DNA of 64,000 nt. Origin: an uncultured Acetatifactor sp. Its GTDB lineage: Bacteria > Bacillota > Clostridia > Lachnospirales > Lachnospiraceae. Position 1 is the stretch's first letter, and every line of letters starts with the position of its first letter. Shown here piece after piece: positions 7,498-16,063 of this stretch. The stretch spans positions 2,111 through 66,110 of the forward strand of contig CAJTPN010000006.1 in the NCBI GenBank assembly GCA_910578185.1. The letters run 5' to 3'. The notes beneath the pieces are model-generated. The model did not search any database and was not told where the DNA came from. It saw only the letters and a list, made by a program, of their open reading frames with translations. The position numbers and the translations under genes were made by a program.

Positions 7498-9223
7498 CCC
7501 CCGCTATACCCAAATATGGAAGTATATTTTCATAAAGCTGACGAATGATAGGGGCTGAGACCTGACCTCCGTAATATACCCCCTGGGGATTGTTCACAAT
7601 GGCTATGGCAATCACCTGCGGGTCATCCGCCGGCGCAAACCCCACAAAAGAAGCTATGTATCTTCCGCTTCCCCTGGGAAGCGTCTGACTGGTAGCGGTC
7701 TTGCCGCCCACCCGGAAGCCTTCCACCTTGCCGTTGATACCGCTCCCCTCCGATACTACCTTTTCCAGAATCTCACGCATGGTTGCACTGGTCTCCTCGG
7801 ATACAATACCTGTCGTCACCGGATATTCAAATACCTCTGTCACGTTTCCCTCCGCGTCAATGGTTTTGACTCCAAAGTGAGGCGTAACCCGTCTGCCGCC
7901 GTTGACAATAGAAGCCGCCGTGGTCAGCAGTTGAACAGGCGTGATCTGGAAGGACTGGCCAAAAGCCACTGTGGCAAGTTCCACATTTCCCATGTTTTCC
8001 TTCTTGTGCATAATGGTGGCCGCCTCACCTGGCAAATCAATCCCCGTCCTGGTCTTTAAGCCAAACTGTTCAAAATAGCCATAATAACTGTCCAGCCCCA
8101 GCCGCAGCCCCACTGTGATCAACGCAGGATTACAGGAGTTCATCATCGTATGAGTGAAATCCTGGCTGCCATGTCCCGCCACCTTATGACAGCGTATTTT
8201 TCTATCATCCACAATTATGTATCCGGGACAGTGAAAAGAGCTTTCCGGCGTCACCACCCCTGCCTCCAGCCCTGCCGCCGCCGTGATAATCTTAAACGTA
8301 GAGCCTGGCTCATATGTATCGTTGATACAGCCGTTTCGCCATATTCCGTTCAGTATATTCTGCTTCTCCTCCGCAGTAATGTCCTCCGGCGTACCTTCCG
8401 GCAGCTCATAGGGATTGTTCAGGTCAAATTCTGGAACATTTACCATAGCCAGCATCTCTCCGTTTTGCGGATTCATCACCAGGATGGAGACGCTGTCCGC
8501 CTGCTTGGTGGCAAGCGCCTGGTTTGCCAGCTGTGTGGCATAGGTTTGGATATTCATGTCCAGACTGATACACAAATCCAGCCCCTTTACAGGTTCTATC
8601 CTCCGCTCTCCCGCCGATTCCACTTCAATGCCTTTGGCATCCGTTACCGTCAGAATGGTTCCCGGCTCCCCTTCCAGGTAGCTGTCATAGACAACTTCCA
8701 ATCCGATAATCCCCTGATTGTCGCCGCCGGTGAACCCCAAAACCTTACTGGCCAGATCATCATAAGGATAATACCGTTTATAATCTTCATCCACTTTCAC
8801 ACCCGCAAGACCATATTCCCTTATTCTGTCTCCAATAGCCTTATCCACATTACTCTTGATACGCTCTATGGAGGAATACTTTTCCACCCGTTTCCGGACA
8901 TATTCCTCTGACAGTCCAAGTTCCTGACACAGAATCTCTATAACTTTCTCTGAGTCTTCTATTTGATTGTGAATAACGGATACGGTACATACAGTCTTGT
9001 TATCCGCAAGCACTTTACCGTTACAGTCAAGGATACGCCCTCTTGCGGCCTTGATACTGCGCTCCCTTTCATGCAGATCCGTGGCAAGCCTGGAATAATG
9101 ATCCGCCCGCCATACGCACAGATACACCAACCGCCCAAACAAAAAGATAAAAATTCCCGTGCAGACAAAAAATACAACCAATATTTTCTTCCTGTGGAAG
9201 ATTTTATTGTTATCTGTCAGCAT
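7478..9223 (-). CDS. Class B penicillin-binding protein, SpoVD-like
   Basis: Membrane-anchored D,D-transpeptidase (581 aa): one N-terminal membrane segment (about residues 14-32), PBP dimer domain with the RGRILDCNGKVLA motif, and a transpeptidase domain with active-site STFK, SCN and, in place of the canonical KTG, KTA (GGKTATSQ). It is the second PBP of the cluster, after the FtsI-like one. This arrangement, and the lack of a long C-terminal tail, suggests SpoVD for spore cortex, but no PASTA domain is seen, so the assignment is tentative. ATG at 9223 has GAGG 6 nt upstream; the GTG at 9235 does not. Confidence 0.85.
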   Translation of the reverse strand: MLTDNNKIFHRKKILVVFFVCTGIFIFLFGRLVYLCVWRADHYSRLATDLHERERSIKAARGRILDCNGKVLADNKTVCTVSVIHNQIEDSEKVIEILCQELGLSEEYVRKRVEKYSSIERIKSNVDKAIGDRIREYGLAGVKVDEDYKRYYPYDDLASKVLGFTGGDNQGIIGLEVVYDSYLEGEPGTILTVTDAKGIEVESAGERRIEPVKGLDLCISLDMNIQTYATQLANQALATKQADSVSILVMNPQNGEMLAMVNVPEFDLNNPYELPEGTPEDITAEEKQNILNGIWRNGCINDTYEPGSTFKIITAAAGLEAGVVTPESSFHCPGYIIVDDRKIRCHKVAGHGSQDFTHTMMNSCNPALITVGLRLGLDSYYGYFEQFGLKTRTGIDLPGEAATIMHKKENMGNVELATVAFGQSFQITPVQLLTTAASIVNGGRRVTPHFGVKTIDAEGNVTEVFEYPVTTGIVSEETSATMREILEKVVSEGSGINGKVEGFRVGGKTATSQTLPRGSGRYIASFVGFAPADDPQVIAIAIVNNPQGVYYGGQVSAPIIRQLYENILPYLGIAGDENEQN

Positions 9224-9312
9224 ACAAAGCCTCACAAATTAGGATTAATATACTTTATTCCTGTCTTTATAAGGTTATGAATACAGTTTTAATACATTTC
9301 TTAGCCTTACTG

Positions 9313-11652
9313 TCACTGAATATTTGGATTTACCGGAATTTCAGGATCCGGTACCGACTCGCCCCCTTCTATCGGAAGTCCCGTCTGCGCGTCATACTTC
9401 ATACCCGTATCCGGATCAACCCGGTACCCTGTGGCAGGATCTATGGGATATGTCATCCAACGCAGCGGCGGACTCTGGCTGCCTTCTCCTGTTTGATCCC
9501 CCTCCTCCTGATCCAGCGCGTCCTCTTCCGGTGTCTTGGTATATTGTGTGGTAATCTCCAGCTTCAGAGCTTCCAGCTCTTCTATCTCCTTCTCGGACAG
9601 TTCCTCCGTCATAAAAATATTCAGGTACGGCAGCACCTCCGTGAGTATACTGCGGACCAGTTTGGTGGCAAGCTTGGTAGAACTGCTCTGATCCTGTACA
9701 TTAGGCCTGTCCAACACCACATAAATGGCAATCTGAGGATCATCCGCCGGTGCGTAACCAATAAAAGATACCACAAATTCTTCTTCCGATCGCTTGTGTG
9801 TCTTTTCATCAATGGTCTCAGCCGTTCCGGTTTTGCCTCCTATGGCATAGCCCGCAGGTCTTGCCGATACCCCCGTCCCCTCCGTCACCACGGCTTCCAG
9901 ACACTGTCTTAAGAATTCCGAAGTGGACTCGGATACAGTCTGCTTCAAAACCCTTGGTTCAATATTTTCCACTGTAGCGCCGTTTGCATTGGTTATCTTA
10001 TTCACAAGATGGGGTTCATAATAGTTTCCGCCGTTGATCAAGGAACAAAATGCTGTAATCATCCCGATCATGGTCACATTAAAATTTTGACCAAAGCTGT
10101 TGGTAGCCAAATCAGTAGGTCCCATTCTGTCCGGCGTGTATACCAGACTGGCCGTTCTGGCCTCTCCTGCCAGGTCCACGTTGGTTTTCAGCCCAAAGTT
10201 AAAAATCTGCTGAAACCTGCAGAATTCCTCATTTCCTAGTTCTTCCGCTATCTTCATCATGGCCACATTACAGGAGCGTGCCACCGCCTGTCGCAGGTCC
10301 AATACCCCGTCGTAAGCATTATGGCACTTTATCTTGTATCCTCCCATTTCCAAATAGCCGTTGCACTCATAGGTGTCCCCTCTGGCAATGGTACCGGACT
10401 CTAAGCCCGCTGCCACGGTAAAAGGCTTTGCCGTGGAGCCCGGCTCGTAAGTCCCTGTGATACAGAAATTTTTCCAGAGATTATTCAGGTTCAGATACAG
10501 CGCATCGTTCCCCATCTCCGCCAGCGTTTCCTCCGTAATGTACGTATCAGTTTTCCGAAGTTCCTGATAACCGTTTGCATTGGTGACAAGCTCCACCATC
10601 CTGCTGCCGATCAGCGCCTTAGGTTCCCTTACATAATTCAGATCATAACTGGGATACTCTGCCATGGCCAGAACCTCGCCGCTGTTTACCCACATGATAA
10701 CACAGGCCGCATGTTCCGCTCCGTTTCCCTGAATCACGCCATCTTTGTATTCCTCATTAAACTTTTGCAGATGTTTTTCCACTATCATCTGCACATTTGC
10801 ATCAATGGTAGAATGAATATTATATCCGTCCACGGAGGGCTTCACCGTGCGTTCCAAGTTCAGATCATCATTTAGATAACCGTACTCCCGGCCGTTGATA
10901 CCGTTTAAAATGTCATTGTAATACTCCTCAAGTCCATAGCTCCCCTCATTATCCCTGCCGGAAAAGCCAATCACACTGGCAGCCAGGGAATCATAGGGAT
11001 AAATCCGCTTGTACTCTTCCTCAAACCATACGCCCTTTATATTGCTGTTCTCAAGGAGTTGAGCCGCCTGAAAGTCGTTGATTTCCTCATATGTCAGCTG
11101 CTTCAGCGGCACAAAATAAGCCGAATTCTCATGGGTTGTAATATACTCCCTTATGGCGGCCATATCCAGATCAAAGTACGTTCCCAGCGCCTCCAGGGTA
11201 GGCTCCAGATAAATCTGCTTTTTATTGACCTTGGATGTCATCACCTTGGCATCAATCACCAGATTGTATACCTTTTCACTGGTGGCGAGCCTGGTTCCCT
11301 TCACATCCACAATATCCCCCCGCCTGAACGGAATGGTAACGGAATCATAACGCTGCTGGGACAACACCTGTTTCTGATATTTTGTGCCATTCTCACGAGT
11401 GATCCAGGTAAGTCTCACAATCAATCCGATAAAAGCCAAAAGCACCAAAACATATAATATCACCAGCTTCTTCTGCATTTTTACAGAAAACTTGTTTTTC
11501 TCCACAACCTGCGCTTTTTCAGACTTCCGATGACCGGCCATCTGAATCACTCTGCCGCCGCTGTTTTGAACGCTTTTGCCACGACGGCTGCTTTTGCGCT
11601 GATTTCCACTCCTGTTGCCGTTTCCGCGCCTGTTACCTCTCTCCTCTTTCAC
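9313..11652 (-). CDS. ftsI: Class B penicillin-binding protein, FtsI/PBP2B-like
   Basis: Septal peptidoglycan transpeptidase partner of FtsW. A basic, Arg/Gly-rich cytosolic N-terminus (about 65 residues) precedes one membrane helix (LVILYVLVLLAFIGLIV). Next come the PBP dimer domain (RRGDIVDVKGTRLA) and the transpeptidase domain with STAK, SCN and KTGT. A hydrophilic C-terminal tail of about 110 residues contains a short repeat-like run (DPATGYRVDPDTGMKYDAQTG). 779 aa is long for the family because of both ends. The GTG start at 11652 has AGAGG 6 nt upstream, 9 nt after ftsL ends. Confidence 0.9.
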   Translation of the reverse strand: MKEERGNRRGNGNRSGNQRKSSRRGKSVQNSGGRVIQMAGHRKSEKAQVVEKNKFSVKMQKKLVILYVLVLLAFIGLIVRLTWITRENGTKYQKQVLSQQRYDSVTIPFRRGDIVDVKGTRLATSEKVYNLVIDAKVMTSKVNKKQIYLEPTLEALGTYFDLDMAAIREYITTHENSAYFVPLKQLTYEEINDFQAAQLLENSNIKGVWFEEEYKRIYPYDSLAASVIGFSGRDNEGSYGLEEYYNDILNGINGREYGYLNDDLNLERTVKPSVDGYNIHSTIDANVQMIVEKHLQKFNEEYKDGVIQGNGAEHAACVIMWVNSGEVLAMAEYPSYDLNYVREPKALIGSRMVELVTNANGYQELRKTDTYITEETLAEMGNDALYLNLNNLWKNFCITGTYEPGSTAKPFTVAAGLESGTIARGDTYECNGYLEMGGYKIKCHNAYDGVLDLRQAVARSCNVAMMKIAEELGNEEFCRFQQIFNFGLKTNVDLAGEARTASLVYTPDRMGPTDLATNSFGQNFNVTMIGMITAFCSLINGGNYYEPHLVNKITNANGATVENIEPRVLKQTVSESTSEFLRQCLEAVVTEGTGVSARPAGYAIGGKTGTAETIDEKTHKRSEEEFVVSFIGYAPADDPQIAIYVVLDRPNVQDQSSSTKLATKLVRSILTEVLPYLNIFMTEELSEKEIEELEALKLEITTQYTKTPEEDALDQEEGDQTGEGSQSPPLRWMTYPIDPATGYRVDPDTGMKYDAQTGLPIEGGESVPDPEIPVNPNIQ

Positions 11653-11661
11653 GCCTCACCT

Positions 11662-12177
11662 CTATTGATCCTTTTCCGTCACCCGCCGCATATAATCCCT
11701 GCCCTCATTCTCGTATGTGATAATCTGTCCCTCCTGGGCATATACCATCCCCAGCTCTCCTATTGCAATGCGCTTGATCTCCTCTAAGTCAATGCTGTTG
11801 ACAATACGGTTATATTCCTCATCGTTGAGCAGTTTTTGGTTGTTCAGCTCCCGCTCTTTGGCGGCCACCGTCTTGGTCAAACTGACAAGATCCGACTGTA
11901 ACTGGATAAAGTTTACCAGAATATAGGCGGAAGCACAAAGTGCAGTGACCAGAAACAATACATATCTGGCGCTCATGTGACTTGCTTTGTCACGATTTTT
12001 CCGAACTTCCGTATTCTGTTTCCTGACGGGTTTTTCCACCCTGCGCTTTGCAGGTTCCAATTTCCGCACGGTGTTCCCATAGACATATACATCGCCGTTT
12101 CTGCGATAATTATCTTCTCTTCCGGTACGTCTTTTATCATTTGCAGTTTGTCTGTAAGTACCGTTATTCCTGCTCAT
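11662..12177 (-). CDS. ftsL: FtsL-like division protein
   Basis: Small bitopic protein (171 aa): a basic cytosolic N-terminus of about 85 residues, one membrane helix (YVLFLVTALCASAYILVNF), then an extracytoplasmic coiled coil (SLTKTVAAKERELNNQKLLNDE). Sequence is poorly conserved across the family; topology, size and the position between rsmH and the PBPs make the call. The ATG at 12177 has TAGGAG 7 nt upstream. The frame stays open upstream into rsmH, but that part lacks a start signal. Confidence 0.82.
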   Translation of the reverse strand: MSRNNGTYRQTANDKRRTGREDNYRRNGDVYVYGNTVRKLEPAKRRVEKPVRKQNTEVRKNRDKASHMSARYVLFLVTALCASAYILVNFIQLQSDLVSLTKTVAAKERELNNQKLLNDEEYNRIVNSIDLEEIKRIAIGELGMVYAQEGQIITYENEGRDYMRRVTEKDQ

Positions 12178-12278
12178 AATTTCACTCCTAACCAAATGTT
12201 TTACCCCGCCCATAATGTCGGGATATGCGAATCCATTCTTATCATAGTTTTGCGCACTCTCCGTTTTAAAATTGATTG

Positions 12279-13208
12279 TCAGTGTCTGCGAAAGACTCTC
12301 AATTTTGCACTTCTGGAGCGGCTGTTTTCCGTAAGCTCCTTTTCTCCGGGAACGATGGGCTTTTTCGTGACCATGTCCCCCTTTGGTACTTTTCCGCACA
12401 CACAGACGGGAAAATCCGGCGGACAGATACAAGGGGATTCGTTTCTTCTGAAAACCGTTTTCACAATACGGTCTTCCAGGGAATGAAATGTGATCACACA
12501 TAACCTGCCGTCCGGATTCAGTATTTCGATGAGATCATCCAGGGAACTTTGTAACGCCTCCAATTCGCCGTTACATTCAATGCGGATTGCCTGGAATGTC
12601 TGTTTGGAAGGATGTCCGTCTCTGCGCATTTTCGCCGGAATCGCCCCCCTGATAATCTCATTTAATTCAAACGTAGTTTCAATGGGCTTGTCCGCCCTTT
12701 TTCTCACAATGTGCTTTGCAATGTTCTTCGCAAATTTTTCTTCACCGTAATCCCTCAGAATGCGGTACAGCTCACCCTCCGAATAATCGTTTACGATCTC
12801 TTTTGCCGACAGAATCTGCCTGCGGTCCATCCGCATGTCAAGAGGCGCGTCAAAACGATAGGAAAAGCCTCTGTCCTCCGTGTCAAACTGATAGGAAGAC
12901 ACTCCCAGATCCAGCAGTATGCCGTCCACGCCCTTCACTCCTTGAGCCAGCAATGCGGATTTGATATTGCAATAATTGTCATGTAGAATGGAAACTTTGC
13001 GGTCAAAAGGCGCCAGCCTTTCTCTTGCCGCACAAATTGCGTCTGCATCCCTGTCGAAACCGTAGAGATGACCGTCGGTCAGCCGCCTGCACACCTGGCT
13101 GGCATGTCCTCCGCCTCCCAACGTGCCGTCCACATAAATGCCATCCGGTTTGATATGCAGTTGTTCCACCGTTTCCGCAAGCAACACGGAATAATGTTCA
13201 AACTCCAT
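12279..13208 (-). CDS. rsmH: 16S rRNA (cytosine1402-N4)-methyltransferase RsmH/MraW
   Basis: SAM-dependent methylation of C1402 in the ribosomal P-site. The N-terminal EHYSVLLAETVE, the SAM-binding DGTLGGGGHA, LDLGVSSYQFD, the RGFSYRFDAPLDMRM segment and a C-terminal ITFHSLEDRIVK are classical. A Cys-rich stretch near residue 270 (CICPPDFPVCVC) is common in Clostridia. ATG at 13208 is chosen over the upstream GTG because it gives the family N-terminus and has AAGGG 11 nt ahead. 309 aa. Confidence 0.96.
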   Translation of the reverse strand: MEFEHYSVLLAETVEQLHIKPDGIYVDGTLGGGGHASQVCRRLTDGHLYGFDRDADAICAARERLAPFDRKVSILHDNYCNIKSALLAQGVKGVDGILLDLGVSSYQFDTEDRGFSYRFDAPLDMRMDRRQILSAKEIVNDYSEGELYRILRDYGEEKFAKNIAKHIVRKRADKPIETTFELNEIIRGAIPAKMRRDGHPSKQTFQAIRIECNGELEALQSSLDDLIEILNPDGRLCVITFHSLEDRIVKTVFRRNESPCICPPDFPVCVCGKVPKGDMVTKKPIVPGEKELTENSRSRSAKLRVFRRH

Positions 13209-13254
13209 CACGCAGCTCACCCTTTCCGTAACGATTTGAAGACTTCCAAAACCG

Positions 13255-13686
13255 TTAGATCGTCAACCCCAGATTTACCATGCTCTGAGAAATCATTCCG
13301 ATATCCACCTGTTCACTGTTGGCATTCCACTTCTCAAGACTCCATATCTCAATACGACCGCCCGTCCCCGCCAAAACCACATCCTTTTCCAGACCGGCAA
13401 ATTCTCTTAAGTCCTGGGGCATTAGAATACGTCCCTGCTTGTCCACAGTGACATACTGTGCACCCGATAGAAAAAACCTTGCAAACTGTCTTGCTTCCTG
13501 ATTGATCAATGGCAGTGACGAAAGCTTCGCCTCAAAGGCCTTCCAGTCCTCATCGGCATACACAAACAGACAGCCATCCATTCCCTTCGATACCACAAAT
13601 TCATCTCCCAGGATCTCCCGGTACTTTGAAGGAATACTCAACCTGCCTTTGGGGTCAATTGTATGATTGTATCTGCCCATGAACAT
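13255..13686 (-). CDS. mraZ: Transcriptional regulator MraZ
   Basis: DNA-binding regulator, two SpoVT/AbrB-like halves, usually repressing its own division cluster. Both DxxGR motifs are visible: TIDPKGRLSIP near the N-terminus and VDKQGRILMP near residue 90. 143 aa is normal. Start ATG at 13686 (MFMGRYNHTID) has a GGTGGTG Shine-Dalgarno 6 nt before it. First gene of the cluster, 46 nt before rsmH. Confidence 0.95.
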   Translation of the reverse strand: MFMGRYNHTIDPKGRLSIPSKYREILGDEFVVSKGMDGCLFVYADEDWKAFEAKLSSLPLINQEARQFARFFLSGAQYVTVDKQGRILMPQDLREFAGLEKDVVLAGTGGRIEIWSLEKWNANSEQVDIGMISQSMVNLGLTI

Positions 13687-13749
13687 CGCAATCACCACCA
13701 TTCAAAATGGGTTCGGCAAACATCCTCTCATAAAAACCTATCTTATGGG

Positions 13750-13795
13750 TTTCTATCCCACTTCATGGTCTTTAATGCCATTTCTATCCCACTTC
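13750..13795 (-). promoter_or_regulatory. Candidate MraZ operator: two 15-bp direct repeats
   Basis: The minus strand carries GAAGTGGGATAGAAA twice (13795-13781 and 13764-13750), 31 nt apart, between the candidate promoter and mraZ. MraZ proteins bind direct repeats containing (G)TGGG upstream of their own gene; each repeat here holds GTGGGA. Role inferred from motif and place. Confidence 0.6.
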
Positions 13796-13802
13796 TTAAT
13801 AA

Positions 13803-13831
13803 AGTTTAATATAAATTGCAGATTTTGGCAA
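13803..13831 (-). promoter_or_regulatory. Division-cluster promoter (mraZ)
   Basis: -35 TTGCCA (13831-13826), 17-nt spacer, -10 TAAACT (13808-13803) on the minus strand. The distal MraZ-type repeat begins 8 nt downstream of the -10, so a bound repressor would cover the transcription start. Confidence 0.5.
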
Positions 13832-13859
13832 GAAAAAGTTTTGTCCATAAGACACAAAT

Positions 13860-13889
13860 AAGCGCCTGCAAAAATTCTGCATAGCGCTT
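13860..13889 (-). terminator. Candidate terminator after lgt
   Basis: Hairpin AAGCGC..TGCA / TGCA.GCGCTT in the intergenic region between lgt and mraZ, followed on the minus strand only by ATTTGTG, a weak U-tract. It is the only structure that could end the long murE-to-lgt operon. The rest of 13890-14044 holds nothing I can assign. Confidence 0.4.
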
Positions 13890-14044
13890 AATTTCCATTT
13901 AAGATACAAGATATGGTATGAAGAACTAGAGACCAGTCCTACATATATATTATTCCCCAAAAAGGAACTTCTCACAATTCGTTTTCTTTTACTCTTATTA
14001 CCGCACACTTTTTAATTTCCAACCCGACAAAAGCAGTCTTCACT

Positions 14045-14914
14045 TTATTTGGTGTCCGTGCCCTCTCGTCCGACCCGAAACCGCACCCAAACATCCACAA
14101 CTACCGCAAAGATAACCATTAACAGCGCCAGCACCTGTGAAACCGGAACCGTTGTCCCAGGAATAAACAGCGTGTCGGTACGAATTCCCTCAATAAAAAA
14201 CCTACCCAACCCATAACCGCCCAGATAGAGCAGACAGAGCTCTCCGTCAAATTTCTTGTGCTTCCGATAGAAAAGCAATGCCGCAAGTACCAGAAGATTC
14301 CAGACGCTCTCGTACAAAAAAGTGGGATGAACATTGATATAATTTGCCCCCTCAGGAATGTGGGCGGCTATATTTTCCGAAATGTCTCTGGCGCGGACAG
14401 CAGCCGTAGGAAGCTGCATGGAAAAAAGCCCATCGTAATATTCCCCAAATACTTCCCGATTGGTGAAGTTCCCCCACCTGCCGATTGCCTGTCCCAAAAT
14501 CAGCCCTGATATGGCCGTATCCCCGATCAGCAAAGGATTCTGTTTCTTGATTCTGCAATAGACAAACAGAGTGATAAATGCCGCAATGACGCCGCCATAA
14601 ATTGCAAGTCCGCCATTCCTAAGGTTAAAAATCTCCAATAGATTATCCTTATAATGGTCCCACAAAAATGCCACATAGTAGATTCGGGCGCCAATAATGG
14701 AAAAAAACACCGCATAAATGGCAAAGTCCCAATACATATCCGCATCCTGTCCGGACACTTTTGCCAGATGCGCTGCCAGAAGGATACCCGTGAACACGCC
14801 TATACCGATAAACACCCCGTACAACACAATCTCAAAGCCGAATACGCTGAAAGACCTGGGTACATCCGACAGATAAATTCCTAAATTAGGGAACGCAATA
14901 TCACCCGCATTCAT
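14045..14914 (-). CDS. lgt: Prolipoprotein diacylglyceryl transferase
   Basis: Membrane enzyme that attaches diacylglycerol from phosphatidylglycerol to the lipobox Cys of prolipoproteins. About seven hydrophobic segments and the signature GRWGNFTNREVFG (about residue 145) are visible, as is the C-terminal GRFFIEGIRTD. 289 aa is typical. Start ATG at 14914 has GGGAGGAG 5 nt upstream. It is the last gene of the large operon, 17 nt after ychF. Confidence 0.96.
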   Translation of the reverse strand: MNAGDIAFPNLGIYLSDVPRSFSVFGFEIVLYGVFIGIGVFTGILLAAHLAKVSGQDADMYWDFAIYAVFFSIIGARIYYVAFLWDHYKDNLLEIFNLRNGGLAIYGGVIAAFITLFVYCRIKKQNPLLIGDTAISGLILGQAIGRWGNFTNREVFGEYYDGLFSMQLPTAAVRARDISENIAAHIPEGANYINVHPTFLYESVWNLLVLAALLFYRKHKKFDGELCLLYLGGYGLGRFFIEGIRTDTLFIPGTTVPVSQVLALLMVIFAVVVDVWVRFRVGREGTDTK

Positions 14915-14931
14915 GTTAACTCCTCCCGACT

Positions 14932-16029
14932 TCAGACATTAAAACGGAATAGAATCACATCGCCATCTCTGACTATGTAATCCTTGCCTTCAATACCCAC
15001 CAGACCCTTTTCACGGGCCGCCGCCAATGAGCCCTGCTCCAACAAATCCTTGTAATTGACCACCTCTGCCTTGATAAACCCTCTTTCAAAATCGGAGTGA
15101 ATCTTTCCTGCGGCCTGGGGCGCCTTCGTGCCAATTTTGATCGTCCATGCACGTGTCTCATCCTCTCCCGCAGTCAGGAAACTCATAAGTCCCAATATAT
15201 GATAGCTCGCCTTCACCAGTTTCTCCAAACCGGATTCCGACAGCCCAAGATCCTCCAAGAACATCGCCTTCTCGTCTTCATCCAACTCAGAAATTTCCTG
15301 CTCGATCTGGGCGCAGATCACAAAAGCTTCGCTCTCCTCTCCCTGGGCAAACGCCTTTACCCTGGCCACTCCACCATTGGATGCGCCGTCGTCTGCCAAA
15401 TCTCCCTCCGCCACATTTGCCGCATAGATAACCGGCTTATCTGTCAAAAGATTACAGTCCCGAAGCAGCCCAAGTTCGTCCTCATCCGCAACCTCCAGTG
15501 TTTTTGCCGACTTCCCGGCTTCCAGGTGAGCCTTTAACCGCTCCAGCAGCGCCAGCTCTTTGGCGCAGGATTTATCCATCCTGGCCGCCTTGCTCACCTT
15601 CGCCATTCTTCTCTCCAGCACTTCCAAATCAGAGAAAATCAATTCCAGATTGATGGTCTCAATGTCTCTTAAGGGGTCCACACTGCCATCCACATGTACC
15701 ACATTGGAGTCCTCAAAACACCTGACCACATGGACGATGGCATCCACTTCCCTGATGTGACTTAAAAATTGATTGCCCAGTCCCTCTCCCTTAGACGCTC
15801 CCTTAACCAGTCCCGCAATATCCACAAACTCTATAACCGCCGGCGTAACCTTTTTAGACTGGTACATATCCCCCAACAGTTTTAATCTCTCGTCGGGTAC
15901 CGTTACAATTCCCACATTGGGATCAATGGTACAAAAAGGATAATTTGCAGACTCCGCTCCCGCCTTTGTCAAAGAATTAAACAATGTGCTCTTTCCCACA
16001 TTCGGTAAACCGACAATTCCTAGTTTCAT
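14932..16029 (-). CDS. ychF: Redox-regulated ATPase YchF (Obg family)
   Basis: Ribosome-associated P-loop ATPase implicated in stress and translation control. G1 GLPNVGKSTLF at the N-terminus, DIAGLVKGASKGEGLGN for the G3 region, a helical insertion, NVAE in place of the GTP-specific NKxD (explaining ATP preference), and a C-terminal TGS domain. 365 aa is exactly the family length. Confidence 0.97.
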   Translation of the reverse strand: MKLGIVGLPNVGKSTLFNSLTKAGAESANYPFCTIDPNVGIVTVPDERLKLLGDMYQSKKVTPAVIEFVDIAGLVKGASKGEGLGNQFLSHIREVDAIVHVVRCFEDSNVVHVDGSVDPLRDIETINLELIFSDLEVLERRMAKVSKAARMDKSCAKELALLERLKAHLEAGKSAKTLEVADEDELGLLRDCNLLTDKPVIYAANVAEGDLADDGASNGGVARVKAFAQGEESEAFVICAQIEQEISELDEDEKAMFLEDLGLSESGLEKLVKASYHILGLMSFLTAGEDETRAWTIKIGTKAPQAAGKIHSDFERGFIKAEVVNYKDLLEQGSLAAAREKGLVGIEGKDYIVRDGDVILFRFNV

Positions 16030-16063
16030 TTTTATTTCCTCCCGATAAGTATTGATCGCTTTG

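Noticed and set aside
8150..8911. 253-codon + strand frame over the SpoVD-like PBP
   Set aside because: Antisense shadow of a conserved gene.
12178..12501. 108-residue N-terminal extension of the FtsL-like protein
   Set aside because: It is out-of-frame rsmH sequence; ATG at 12177 has a good ribosome site.
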